In this document: positions 27,026 through 35,323 of the stretch, one piece after another
How positions within the stretch are numbered: the first letter of the stretch is position 1
How the letters are laid out: every line of letters starts with the position of its first letter
NCBI GenBank assembly: GCA_002398875.1
Contig: DHCC01000003.1
Location: 3,547 to 67,546 of the forward strand
Source of the DNA: Bacteroidales bacterium UBA4912
GTDB lineage: Bacteria; Bacteroidota; Bacteroidia; Bacteroidales; Dysgonomonadaceae
DNA length: 64,000 nt
Direction: 5' to 3'
Translations under genes and position numbers: made by a program
The notes under the pieces: generated by a model
What the model saw: the letters and a program-made list of their open reading frames with translations, nothing else
The model's database searches: none
What the model was told of the DNA's origin: nothing

Positions 27026-27075
27026 CGTTTTAGCATTTTTTTCTGTGGTTGCAAGCAGTTCAAATCTGTCCACAT
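27026..27075 (-). ncRNA. SAM-II riboswitch aptamer upstream of metK
   Basis: On the minus strand P1 forms from TGTGG (27074-27070) and CCACA (27048-27044). The enclosed loop holds GATTTG (27066-27061) and CTTGCA (27055-27050). GCTAAA (27034-27029) follows P1. The order GAUUUG, CUUGCA, CCAC, GCUAAA matches the SAM-II (metA motif) consensus as I remember it. It starts about 8 bases after the predicted transcription start and precedes metK, a natural SAM-regulated gene. Confidence 0.85.
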
Positions 27076-27089
27076 TGTTTTATCAACCA

Positions 27090-27097
27090 CAAAGGTA
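27090..27097 (-). promoter_or_regulatory. -7 element (TACCTTTG) for metK
   Basis: Exact TAnnTTTG on the minus strand. The inferred transcript begins just before the SAM-II aptamer. Confidence 0.5.
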
Positions 27098-27130
27098 AAA
27101 ACATTATATAATTCCAGTGAAAAAAAAACG

Positions 27131-27733
27131 TTAAATCCCGTTATTTTTAAGCCACTCCTCTAAATTCAAATCTTCAGTTATATGAACTACCTTGAATCCC
27201 AACCCCTCTGCAGCTTCAATATTTGCTGCATTATCATCAATAAAAAGAGATTCTTCAGCATTTATCTGAAATCTATCCAATATTAATTGATAAATCTGTA
27301 CATCAGGTTTCAACAATTTTTCTGTACCTGAAACTACAATACCTTCAAGATCATTGAAAAAATCATACCTTTCCATGGCAAATGGAAGTGTCTCTGCCGA
27401 CCAGTTAGTAAGCCCATAAACTCTGTATTTTTGCTTTAGGGGCTTGATTAGCTTAGCATTCTCTTCTATCACTCCTCCTAACATTTCAGTCCAGCGACCG
27501 TAATACATTCCAATTTCCTCTTTATACTCAGGAAATTTCTCCTGTAGAAGCAGAGTTCCCTCTGACAGAGGTCGACCTCCATCCTGTTTCAAATTCCAAT
27601 CGTAGCTACAAATATTTTCCAGGAAATAATTCATCTCCTCTTCTGTTTTAAAGACATTGCGATATAAATAAACAGGATTCCAGTCTATTAGTACACCTCC
27701 AAAATCAAATATTATATTTTTCAGTTGTTTCAT
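27131..27733 (-). CDS. HAD-superfamily phosphatase
   Basis: 200 residues. HAD motif I is FDFGGVLIDWNP at the N-terminus, with the second Asp position replaced by Gly as in the YihX-like/epoxide-hydrolase-N subgroup. Motif II is in YGLTNWSAE, the Lys in EKLLKPD and motif IV in LFIDDNAANIEAAEGLGF. Substrates of this subgroup are sugar or nucleotide phosphates; the target here is unknown. Monocistronic. Its upstream region contains copy C of the 11-bp-period repeat. Confidence 0.88.
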   Translation of the reverse strand: MKQLKNIIFDFGGVLIDWNPVYLYRNVFKTEEEMNYFLENICSYDWNLKQDGGRPLSEGTLLLQEKFPEYKEEIGMYYGRWTEMLGGVIEENAKLIKPLKQKYRVYGLTNWSAETLPFAMERYDFFNDLEGIVVSGTEKLLKPDVQIYQLILDRFQINAEESLFIDDNAANIEAAEGLGFKVVHITEDLNLEEWLKNNGI

Positions 27734-28056
27734 AAATTATTTTTTTTCATAAACTTTTCAAGATATAAATATACAACTTTTATTTGACTTGGGGTGGACA
27801 TTTTCCAGAGTCTCCTCATTAAAATATGATGAGGGTATCAAGAGAGTATGAGGAAGTAATGAAGAGGGTCTGGGTGAAGTACGACTGATTCATTAACAAA
27901 GTATATACAATCAGCTCTTTGTTAGACGAACATTTAAAATATGAATATATAAAACCTTAATTCTTAAATTATCAGTTGCATTGTTAAAATAAATATAAGA
28001 GTTTAATTATGGAATGTATTTTACTTAAATTTGTTTTTCTGAATCAAGAACTCAGT
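27734..28056. other. Intergenic stretch between divergent HAD and NlpC/P60 genes
   Basis: 323 bases. Contains the 11-bp-period repeat copy C (27815-27880). Beside it lie two interleaved inverted repeats: CTGATT/AATCAG (27885-27890, 27909-27914) and TAACAAAG/CTTTGTTA (27894-27901, 27917-27924). No exact TAnnTTTG was found for either gene. Confidence 0.6.
27815..27880 (-). repeat. 11-bp-period intergenic repeat, copy C
   Basis: On the minus strand from 27880: ACTTCACCCAG, ACCCTCTTCATT, ACTTCCTCAT, ACTCTCTTGAT, ACCCTCATCAT, ATTTTAATGAG. Lengths are 11, 12, 10, 11, 11 and 11. As in copies A and B, the pyrimidine-rich units begin with AC and are followed by a unit beginning with AT. Upstream, TCAGTCGTACTT resembles TCAGTCTTACTT of copy A. 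Confidence 0.55.
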
Positions 28057-28941
28057 ATGTCTCTATCCGGAAATAAAGTTTTAAAACTTGTATCCTTTAC
28101 AACACTTTTAGTTATTCTCGCATCCTGTGGAGCGGGAAAAACCAGCCTATCACGAAAGAGGTCTACAACTGCCCTACAAAAAGAAGTTCTGGATTATAGC
28201 AATAAATTCCTTGGAAAACCTTACCGATATGCAGGGAAAGGCCCCAACTCGTTTGATTGTTCCGGCTTTACATCTTTTGTATTCAAACAGTTCGGATATA
28301 AATTAAATTCGAGCTCTGACGGACAGGACAGACAATTTCCGACTATTGCTCAAAAAGAGAAATTAAATAAAGGTGACCTGGTGTTTTTTGAAGGTCAGAG
28401 AAGGAATGGCAGAGTTGGACATGTGGGAATTGTTACAGAAACATTTTCTAATGGCGAATTCAGATTTATACATGCTTCTACAACCAGTGGAGTGATTATT
28501 TCTAAATCTACAGAACCATATTATGCAGCACGCTATCTTCGCGGCGGAAGAGTTCTTGAGGAGAATTCATTTTATGAGTCAGCCGAGCAAAACCAGATTA
28601 ATACTGTCGAAATTAATCCCAGACCGCTGACTCCTGCTGCCGTAACCATTACGCAGACTGATCAAACAAAAAACCCCGAACTACTAAAACAACATTCAGA
28701 TGATAAACGTGGGGAGAAGGAAAAATCGGCACCTGTAATAAAGTCAGATATTGTTCTGCCAAGAGAAACTGTAATTATTCCGCCTCCTACTGAAACTCAC
28801 ATAGTTCAACCAGGCGAAACGCTATATTCTATATCAAATAAATATGGATGTTCTGTTGAACAATTAAAAAAATGGAACCCTCAATTGGATTCCATTTTAA
28901 AAGCTGGAGAACGAATAAATATCTTACCAGGCAGTAACTAG
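28057..28941 (+). CDS. NlpC/P60 peptidoglycan endopeptidase lipoprotein with LysM
   Basis: Cleaves peptide stems in peptidoglycan. 294 residues from ATG 28057 with lipobox LASC near residue 24. An earlier in-frame ATG at 28009 would put 16 extra residues before the signal peptide. The NlpC/P60 domain shows the catalytic Cys in NSFDCSGFTSF, His in GHVGIV and a third polar residue in FIHAS. A Pro/Thr-rich linker leads to one C-terminal LysM domain (HIVQPGETLYSISNKYGCSV). Its last 18 bases overlap the end of the convergent gene at 28924. Confidence 0.9.
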   Translation: MSLSGNKVLKLVSFTTLLVILASCGAGKTSLSRKRSTTALQKEVLDYSNKFLGKPYRYAGKGPNSFDCSGFTSFVFKQFGYKLNSSSDGQDRQFPTIAQKEKLNKGDLVFFEGQRRNGRVGHVGIVTETFSNGEFRFIHASTTSGVIISKSTEPYYAARYLRGGRVLEENSFYESAEQNQINTVEINPRPLTPAAVTITQTDQTKNPELLKQHSDDKRGEKEKSAPVIKSDIVLPRETVIIPPPTETHIVQPGETLYSISNKYGCSVEQLKKWNPQLDSILKAGERINILPGSN

Positions 28942-29760
28942 CTTTGGTGAAGGTACATTTATTGGTGGTATTATGTCCATTGGCTCTGATGAAGAGCTAG
29001 GTATCGGAGCATTTGAAAATAATACAAGGGGGTATGTTGCTACTAAGCTAGCGTCCTCAATCCTTACAATCACAGCCGGCAAGGAAGAAGAAGAACCGTT
29101 TTTCCTCTCAATAACATCAAGTACGGTTAATGCAACCACACCCAAGTTCTCGCCCTTAAGATTTGCATTTAAAGGGCTATAGTTGATTGATATATCACTA
29201 TCATAAACAACAGCATATACTGTTTTACCTATTAACATTTTGAGTCCGGTGGCTCTTAAAGGAACAACTCCGGGCACTTTATCCAGATAATCTTCTGTGC
29301 TATCATGTCCTAATCCCGGACCAGCCATAAAATAATTAAAGGAGCCTTCTGAGCCGGGACCGGCATTAGACCAGCTACTCGGGATATAGGTAGGAGCAAA
29401 CCAACCTTCGTCGCCAACCTGACCAGTGTAAAGTACAATCTGTTTCCCTTTATTACTCTTACTATTAAAATAAGGTAGTATTTTGCGTAATCCTACTTCA
29501 GATATATCGTCATTAATTTCCGAATCTTTAAAATAGTTCGGTTCATTTCCATTGTCAATACTTTCTTCGTCAATCAGCAGAAATACAGCTTCTGATGTTT
29601 CTGATTTCGAATATTGTTTATTGATCTCTTCATTGTATAGTGCGTTGTCATCTCCTAAAGTGTCCATTTTATCATCAATTAATGTACAGGCATTAAAAGA
29701 AAACGACACCATCATAACAGATAAAAAGCTTAATAGCTTATTAATTTTAATTTGTCTCAT
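28924..29760 (-). CDS. Lipoprotein of unknown function
   Basis: 278 residues. The signal peptide has a lipobox-like FNAC at about residue 25. The N-terminal part is acidic (DDKMDTLGDDNALYNEEIN), the middle has GQVGDEGWFAPTYIPSSWS and a repeated Gly/Pro-rich stretch, and the C-terminal part is beta-rich ending in a Pro-rich tail (PPINVPSPK). I do not recognise a family. Its 3' end overlaps the convergent NlpC/P60 gene by 18 bases, so both stop regions are constrained in two frames. Confidence 0.65.
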   Translation of the reverse strand: MRQIKINKLLSFLSVMMVSFSFNACTLIDDKMDTLGDDNALYNEEINKQYSKSETSEAVFLLIDEESIDNGNEPNYFKDSEINDDISEVGLRKILPYFNSKSNKGKQIVLYTGQVGDEGWFAPTYIPSSWSNAGPGSEGSFNYFMAGPGLGHDSTEDYLDKVPGVVPLRATGLKMLIGKTVYAVVYDSDISINYSPLNANLKGENLGVVALTVLDVIERKNGSSSSLPAVIVRIEDASLVATYPLVLFSNAPIPSSSSEPMDIIPPINVPSPKLVTAW

Positions 29761-29989
29761 AATTTAAAATTGTCTTAATTGATTGAATACCATAAAAGTA
29801 AGTATAAATAAAATATTATAAAAACAAAGTCGGAATTATTACTATTTTTTAATTACATGGTATTACACTTAACAAAGATTAGACCCTGTTTTGTTGCAAA
29901 TAAAAGACATACAGCTATAAATCTATAGAGTATATCATGACTGAATATTAAAATTGTCAATAAATGGCTCTATTCTACTTGCTTTTATG

Positions 29990-29997
29990 TACTTTTG
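29990..29997 (+). promoter_or_regulatory. -7 element (TACTTTTG) for prfB
   Basis: Exact TAnnTTTG, 23 bases before the prfB ATG. Confidence 0.5.
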
Positions 29998-30020
29998 CCA
30001 AACAATTAATAATAACGAAT

Positions 30021-31131
30021 ATGATTACTGCAGACCAGCTTAAAGATATACTGGAGCGCGAGAAAGCGCTGAGGGGGTATCTTTGACATCGATTCAAAGA
30101 CCATACAATTAGAAGAAGAAGAACTTCGCACTCAATCACCAGATTTCTGGAATGATGCTAAATCTGCCGAATCGCAGATGAAAATAGTCAGGGAACTTAA
30201 ATTCTGGATTAATGCTTACAACGAAGTAAAGTCAGCTGCTGAAGAACTGGAGTTGGCTTTCGACTTTGTTAAAGATGGTATAGTAACAGAAGAAGAGGTT
30301 CAAAATAATTATGACCATGCAATTTCTCTCATTGAAGACCTGGAGCTAAAAAACATGCTTCGTCGTGAAGAAGATAAGCTCGGAGCTGTTTTGAAAATAA
30401 ATGCAGGTGCCGGGGGTACAGAGAGTCAGGATTGGGCTTCAATGCTTTTCAGGATGTATCAGCGTTGGTGCGAAAGTAAGAATTATAAAATCACAGTAAC
30501 CAACTGGCAAGATGGTGATGATGCTGGCATTAAAACCGCTACTCTACAGGTTGAAGGAGATCTGGCTTATGGATTTTTAAAAAGTGAGAACGGTGTACAC
30601 CGTCTTGTACGTGTTTCTCCATTCAATGCTCAGGGAAAGCGTATGACCTCTTTCGCATCTGTTTTTGTGGTTCCTTTAGTTGATGACTCCATTGAGGTAG
30701 AGATTAACACAGCTGATATAAGCTGGGATACTTTCCGTTCATCGGGGGCCGGAGGACAGAATGTAAATAAAGTAGAAACCGGAGTAAGACTGCATTACAA
30801 CTATAAAGATCCTGACACCGGTGAAGAACAGGAAATTGTTATAGAGAACACTGAGAGTCGATCTCAGATGGGTAATCGTGAGAATGCCCTTCGTCTGCTT
30901 AAGTCGCAGCTTTATGAAATAGAGCTTGAAAAAAGACGCTCTGCTCAAGCAGCTATTGAAGCAGGGAAGAAAAAAATTGAGTGGGGATCACAGATACGCA
31001 GTTATGTATTTGACGACCGCAGAGTAAAAGATCATCGAACAAACTACCAGACTTCCGATGTTAATAGTGTTATGGATGGCAATATAGATGCATTCATTAA
31101 AGCTTATCTTATGGAATATGGAGGCGAATAG
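30021..31131 (+). CDS. prfB: Peptide chain release factor 2, expressed by programmed +1 frameshift
   Basis: Recognises UGA and UAA stop codons. Translation starts at ATG 30021, reads 21 codons to CTT, meets an in-frame TGA at 30084-30086 and must shift +1 to GAC at 30085 to continue to 31131. The product is 369 residues, close to the usual length. The main frame carries the SPF stop-recognition tripeptide (RVSPFNAQGKR) and the catalytic GGQ (SSGAGGQNVNKVETG). The frameshift autoregulates RF2 level. The permease gene follows after 26 bases. Confidence 0.96.
30072..30086 (+). promoter_or_regulatory. prfB programmed +1 frameshift site
   Basis: AGGGGGTATCTTTGA followed by C. It has the classical parts: an SD-like AGGGGG three bases before the CTT slip codon and the in-frame TGA followed by C. 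It is virtually the same as the E. coli site, in a lineage that otherwise uses few SD sequences. Confidence 0.95.
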
Positions 31132-31157
31132 ACCTTTAATAATTTAATTAAGGTGTT

Positions 31158-32198
31158 ATGGCACAATTGCAGAAGAGTTCACATTACCGATATGTCCTGA
31201 TTGGATTAATTCTACTCCTCTCAATTGTCATTTTTACCCAATTCAGATATTATTTGGGCGGATTTATGGCTGCTATTGCAATGTATACCATCTTAAGAGG
31301 ATATATGGTTAATTTGGTTGAAGAACGTAATTGGAGTCGCGGTCTAAGTGCTTCACTGATAGTTGTAGGATCTATTATATTTATCTTAATTCCACTAACG
31401 GGAATAGGTTTTTTAGCAGCGGATACGATTTCGGGTATCGAAATTAATCCGGAGCGGATAAAAAGTATTATTGGCGAGTTTACAACAGATGTAAAAAGAC
31501 GTACAGGAATAGAATTATTTACTCCTGAAAATTTGTCTTTTGTACCACAGGTGGGCAGTTCATTGATGCAAAGTGTAGTCTCGGGACTCAGCTCGATGGT
31601 TATAAACAGTATTATTGCAGTTTTTGTACTCTATTTTATGCTTGTGAATTATGGTAACTTGGAATCTACTTTAATGGAATTATTACCATTCAGTGAAGAA
31701 AATAAATTAATACTCAAGAACGAAACAAGAGCAATAATTCTCTCCAATACTATCGGAATACCGGTAGTAGCTCTAACTCAAGGAGTATTTGCATACATAG
31801 GGTACATCTTTTTAGGGGTAAATACTCCACTTGTATATGCTGTGTTGGTTGCTTTTACTACAATTATCCCTGTAGTGGGCACTTCTTTAGTTTGGGCCCC
31901 AATAGGGATATCAGCTCTACTTAACGGAGATATCTTAAGAGGGGTACTGCTACTGGCTTATGGTTTAGTAGTTATAGGAGGTTCGGATGCAATCTTACGT
32001 TTTATTCTTCAAAAGAAACTATCAAACATACATCCGTTGATAACTTTTTTTGGCGTACTGATAGGACTGGCGATGTTTGGTTTTTGGGGAATTATTTTCG
32101 GTCCACTACTAATATCTCTATTACTATTACTGTTTAATATGTACAGACATGATTATATAAGAGAATCGAAAGTCAAACTTCGTATCACAAGCAAATAG
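31158..32198 (+). CDS. AI-2E family membrane permease
   Basis: 346 residues with about eight hydrophobic helices: two near the N-terminus (13-45), one at 60-85, then a cluster from 140 to 330. The pattern, including PLVYAVLVAFTTIIPVVGTSLVWAP and the final FGFWGIIFGPLLISLLLLLF, fits the AI-2E/PerM family. Members move autoinducer-2, ions or other small solutes; the substrate here is unknown. Confidence 0.88.
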   Translation: MAQLQKSSHYRYVLIGLILLLSIVIFTQFRYYLGGFMAAIAMYTILRGYMVNLVEERNWSRGLSASLIVVGSIIFILIPLTGIGFLAADTISGIEINPERIKSIIGEFTTDVKRRTGIELFTPENLSFVPQVGSSLMQSVVSGLSSMVINSIIAVFVLYFMLVNYGNLESTLMELLPFSEENKLILKNETRAIILSNTIGIPVVALTQGVFAYIGYIFLGVNTPLVYAVLVAFTTIIPVVGTSLVWAPIGISALLNGDILRGVLLLAYGLVVIGGSDAILRFILQKKLSNIHPLITFFGVLIGLAMFGFWGIIFGPLLISLLLLLFNMYRHDYIRESKVKLRITSK

Positions 32199-32219
32199 TA
32201 ACCTCTAACCTCATAAATT

Positions 32220-32981
32220 TTAAATGACCTTCTCAATTGACAATCCGAACAGCGCAAAATCATATTTCGCAGGATCATCCTCATCAAATAATCTGAGATT
32301 CTGAGTAAGCTCCACTGCTGTTTTCCAATCCGTCTGCTTTCTTGTGATAAGTCCCAGCTTTCTGGCAGTCCTATCCACATGCACATCTATAGGACATATA
32401 AGAGCACTTTGAGGTATACGTTTCCATATTCCAAAATCAACACCTCTGTCATCGTCCCTCACCATCCATCTTAAAAACATATTTAATCTCTTGCAAGCTG
32501 AATTACGAGCAGGTGTTGCAACATGTTTTCGGGTGCGCACAGGTGCATAAGGATAATCAAAAAAATTATATTCGAACCCGATAAGTGAATTCTCTATTGA
32601 AATAAAACTGCCATCTGTAAGGAAAGCATCTTCCAGACTGTCATTTTCATTATAAAAACGTCTCAGGTAATCAACAAAATAGAGTAAATCCGTTTCATTA
32701 AATGTACGGTGTTTAAATCCTGTAAGATTTTTAAGATCTTCATTGCCATAACCTGTTATAAACTTATAAGGTTCATTATCAAACCTGTCTGCAAGCTCGT
32801 TACATTTATTAATAATTGTCTTCCTCTGACCCCACGCAAGTGTAGCAGCAAAGAAACCCATTATTTCTTTATCTTGCTTTACGGTAAAACCATGTGGAAT
32901 TGATATAGGATCATTTAAAATAAATGAGGGATTATTGTAATAATCTGCTTTTTCATCAAGCAGTTCTTTTAGTTTTGTCAT
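32220..32981 (-). CDS. TIGR02757 family protein, unknown function
   Basis: 253 residues from ATG 32981; the frame is open to 33005, but the -7 element at 33010-33003 makes the shorter start likelier. Recognisable segments are GFFAATLAWGQRKTIINKC, KRLNMFLRWMVRDD, VDFGIWKRIPQSALICPIDVHV and DPAKYDFALFGL. The last parts resemble helix-hairpin-helix DNA glycosylase proteins (a PxDxHV-like metal or DNA contact), so a nucleic acid role is possible but unproven. Confidence 0.85.
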   Translation of the reverse strand: MTKLKELLDEKADYYNNPSFILNDPISIPHGFTVKQDKEIMGFFAATLAWGQRKTIINKCNELADRFDNEPYKFITGYGNEDLKNLTGFKHRTFNETDLLYFVDYLRRFYNENDSLEDAFLTDGSFISIENSLIGFEYNFFDYPYAPVRTRKHVATPARNSACKRLNMFLRWMVRDDDRGVDFGIWKRIPQSALICPIDVHVDRTARKLGLITRKQTDWKTAVELTQNLRLFDEDDPAKYDFALFGLSIEKVI

Positions 32982-33002
32982 AGAAGCTTTTTTTATTCTC
33001 CA

Positions 33003-33010
33003 CAAAATTA
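33003..33010 (-). promoter_or_regulatory. -7 element (TAATTTTG) for the TIGR02757 gene
   Basis: Exact TAnnTTTG on the minus strand, divergent from the protease promoter 20 bases away. Confidence 0.45.
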
Positions 33011-33031
33011 CGACTATTTCTTAAAATACCT

Positions 33032-33039
33032 TATATTTG
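33032..33039 (+). promoter_or_regulatory. -7 element (TATATTTG) for the secreted protease
   Basis: Exact TAnnTTTG. It overlaps the upstream ATG at 33037 and so supports translation from ATG 33067. Confidence 0.5.
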
Positions 33040-33066
33040 TCTTTACATTCATTATTACACCAGTTG

Positions 33067-35322
33067 ATGAAACGCGAAATCTTCATTCTATTTATTTTCC
33101 TTACACTTAATCATACCTTATCGGGACAAATAAGTCACGGTGGACGACCACTACCGTTGTCTGCAGATGCTGGTGTAAGAGCTTTCGCTCCGACTGCCGA
33201 TATTTTTGTTGAAATGCCTCAATTTGACGAACAGGCAGCATTATGGCGATCAGGTCTGGAGCAATCACGCTTCAAGAGCCTGGAGTTTGCACATAAATTT
33301 GATGTTCACCTGAGGCCGGACAATTCAGGAATCAATTTTACTGTGGGAAATACAAATGTTTGGCGTGTTGGTGTTCGCTCTAAGAATGCGTATTCATTGA
33401 ACATTCTTTTCTCCAAATTCAAGCTGTCTGAAGGTGCTAAAGTATTTGTTTATAATTCAGATCAAACAGAAATCCTGGGCTCATATACTCATGAGAACAA
33501 TTCTGATTTAAACCTACTTCCCGTTCAACCTATCGGTGGTGACGAGCTGATTGTTGAGTATCATGTTCCTATAAATGAGGTAATGGAGAGTGATATAGAA
33601 ATTGGTGAGGTAAATCACGATTTTGTAGGAATTTTCAGAGCAGCTGAACCAAGAGATCCTGAACAGTCCTGCCATCCCAACCTTATTTGTTATCCTGAAG
33701 ATATACAGCCGGGTAGCGGAGTAGTGGCATTAATCATAAACGGCACAACTTTTTGTACTGGTAGTTTGGTAAACAATACTTCAGAGGACAGAACTCCATA
33801 CCTGTTAACTGCCACTCATTGTCTTAACGATAACTACAGACAGTCATTCTTAAACAATAGAAAGTATGATATTATTGCAGGTAATATTGTAGCTTTCTTC
33901 AACTACAATTCACCTGTTTGTTCTACTGATATAAGAGGGCCTTTACAAATGACGCTTGCATCAGCAGACTCTGTTCTTATTAGTGAGAACCACGATATAT
34001 CACTACTCAAACTTATAGATATTCCCCCGGCAGAGTACCAACCCTATTTCCTGGGATGGAATGCCAGTTCTGATGCCGGTTCTTCATCATCAGCACCTTT
34101 TCACGGTATACATCATCCAAACGGAGGTATAAAAAAAGTTGCTGTTGAAGAGGATCCTTTACAGTATAAATCATTTATAATTGATGGCTATAATATTGTA
34201 TGGGAACCCAACTCTTTCTGGGAAGTGAGAAATTGGGAAATTGCAGCAACAGAAAATGGTTCATCAGGATCCCCTCTTCTTGACAGTCAAAAAAGGATTA
34301 TTGGCACTCTAACCGGAGGTAGCTCAAAATGCTCTTCACCACGCGGACCGGATTTATATGCTTCATTGCATAAGCTCTGGAATGTACAGGGTTCGATTGA
34401 CAACCCAAATCCTATAAGATACTATCTTGATCCTGTGGGATTAGGAACAGTCGGACTAAGTGGGTTAAATCCTTATGTTCATGAACCTTATACAAAAAGC
34501 AACAACTTTAAAACTGATGAGAAAGTTTATGAGTTATATTTTGAGTCTGTTCCCATGTTTGCTACAAATAACACTTTTGGATACACAGAGTTTGCAGAAG
34601 AGTTCTACGCCAAAGAGAGTGTGCAGCTTAGAGGTGTTTTCATCTCTTCTCCACACACAGCGAATATCTCAGACAAAGACATAAAAATCAGAATATATAC
34701 GGGAAAGGAGAGCCCCGAAAGTCTTATTCGAGAAATACCGTATACTTACAGTTATCAATATTATAGTAACAAAGAATTTAACGACGCAGATAGGGATATG
34801 AGACATAATGTTGAAAATTATGTGGAATTTGCAAACCCGATAACAGTGATCGGTAGTTTTTATATCTCTTATTATGAATCCAATGGCTTACCAAACGGAT
34901 TTGCGACGTTTAATACAGAGCCACGAAAACCTGGTTCGAATATAATATCCACAGCATGGATGAAAAACTCCACGGGATGGGTAAGATCTTCTGAAAATTT
35001 GGAAAATCCTGTTAACACCTCTCTTTTAATAGCCCCTTATGTAATTGGAAATAATGATATTAAAGTTGAACCAAGAAAAGAGGAAACCAAAACTTCTGTT
35101 TATTATTCTGGTCAGATTAAGCGTATTATCATAGAATCCAACAATGATCTTCTTGAATGGGAAATATTTTATGTTTCAGGACAAAAAATACATCATGAAA
35201 GTACAGATTTAAGTATGAACAGAGCCTCGTACTCAGCTGCTCATTTACCAAAAGGAGTTTATATTGTGAGAGTAAAAACTGTAAATGGATCAATCAGCAC
35301 TAAAAAAGTTCTGGTTATATAA
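33067..35322 (+). CDS. Secreted trypsin-fold serine protease with type IX sorting domain
   Basis: 751 residues from ATG 33067, with a signal peptide ending at about residue 20 (HTLSGQ). The protease domain (about 180-450) resembles lysyl endopeptidases: His in LLTATHCLND, Asp in HDISLLKL and Ser in ATENGSSGSPLLD, plus several Cys pairs. A beta-rich region follows. The last 70 residues (WEIFYVSGQKIHHES, LPKGVYIVRVKT, TKKVLVI) are a Por-secretion-type C-terminal signal, indicating export by type IX secretion and surface attachment or release. Probably degrades external protein. Confidence 0.88.
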   Translation: MKREIFILFIFLTLNHTLSGQISHGGRPLPLSADAGVRAFAPTADIFVEMPQFDEQAALWRSGLEQSRFKSLEFAHKFDVHLRPDNSGINFTVGNTNVWRVGVRSKNAYSLNILFSKFKLSEGAKVFVYNSDQTEILGSYTHENNSDLNLLPVQPIGGDELIVEYHVPINEVMESDIEIGEVNHDFVGIFRAAEPRDPEQSCHPNLICYPEDIQPGSGVVALIINGTTFCTGSLVNNTSEDRTPYLLTATHCLNDNYRQSFLNNRKYDIIAGNIVAFFNYNSPVCSTDIRGPLQMTLASADSVLISENHDISLLKLIDIPPAEYQPYFLGWNASSDAGSSSSAPFHGIHHPNGGIKKVAVEEDPLQYKSFIIDGYNIVWEPNSFWEVRNWEIAATENGSSGSPLLDSQKRIIGTLTGGSSKCSSPRGPDLYASLHKLWNVQGSIDNPNPIRYYLDPVGLGTVGLSGLNPYVHEPYTKSNNFKTDEKVYELYFESVPMFATNNTFGYTEFAEEFYAKESVQLRGVFISSPHTANISDKDIKIRIYTGKESPESLIREIPYTYSYQYYSNKEFNDADRDMRHNVENYVEFANPITVIGSFYISYYESNGLPNGFATFNTEPRKPGSNIISTAWMKNSTGWVRSSENLENPVNTSLLIAPYVIGNNDIKVEPRKEETKTSVYYSGQIKRIIIESNNDLLEWEIFYVSGQKIHHESTDLSMNRASYSAAHLPKGVYIVRVKTVNGSISTKKVLVI

Positions 35323-35323
35323 A

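Noticed and set aside
29761..30020. Search for a riboswitch or small gene upstream of prfB
   Set aside because: Only AT-rich sequence and one -7 element were found; no stable stems or convincing frames.
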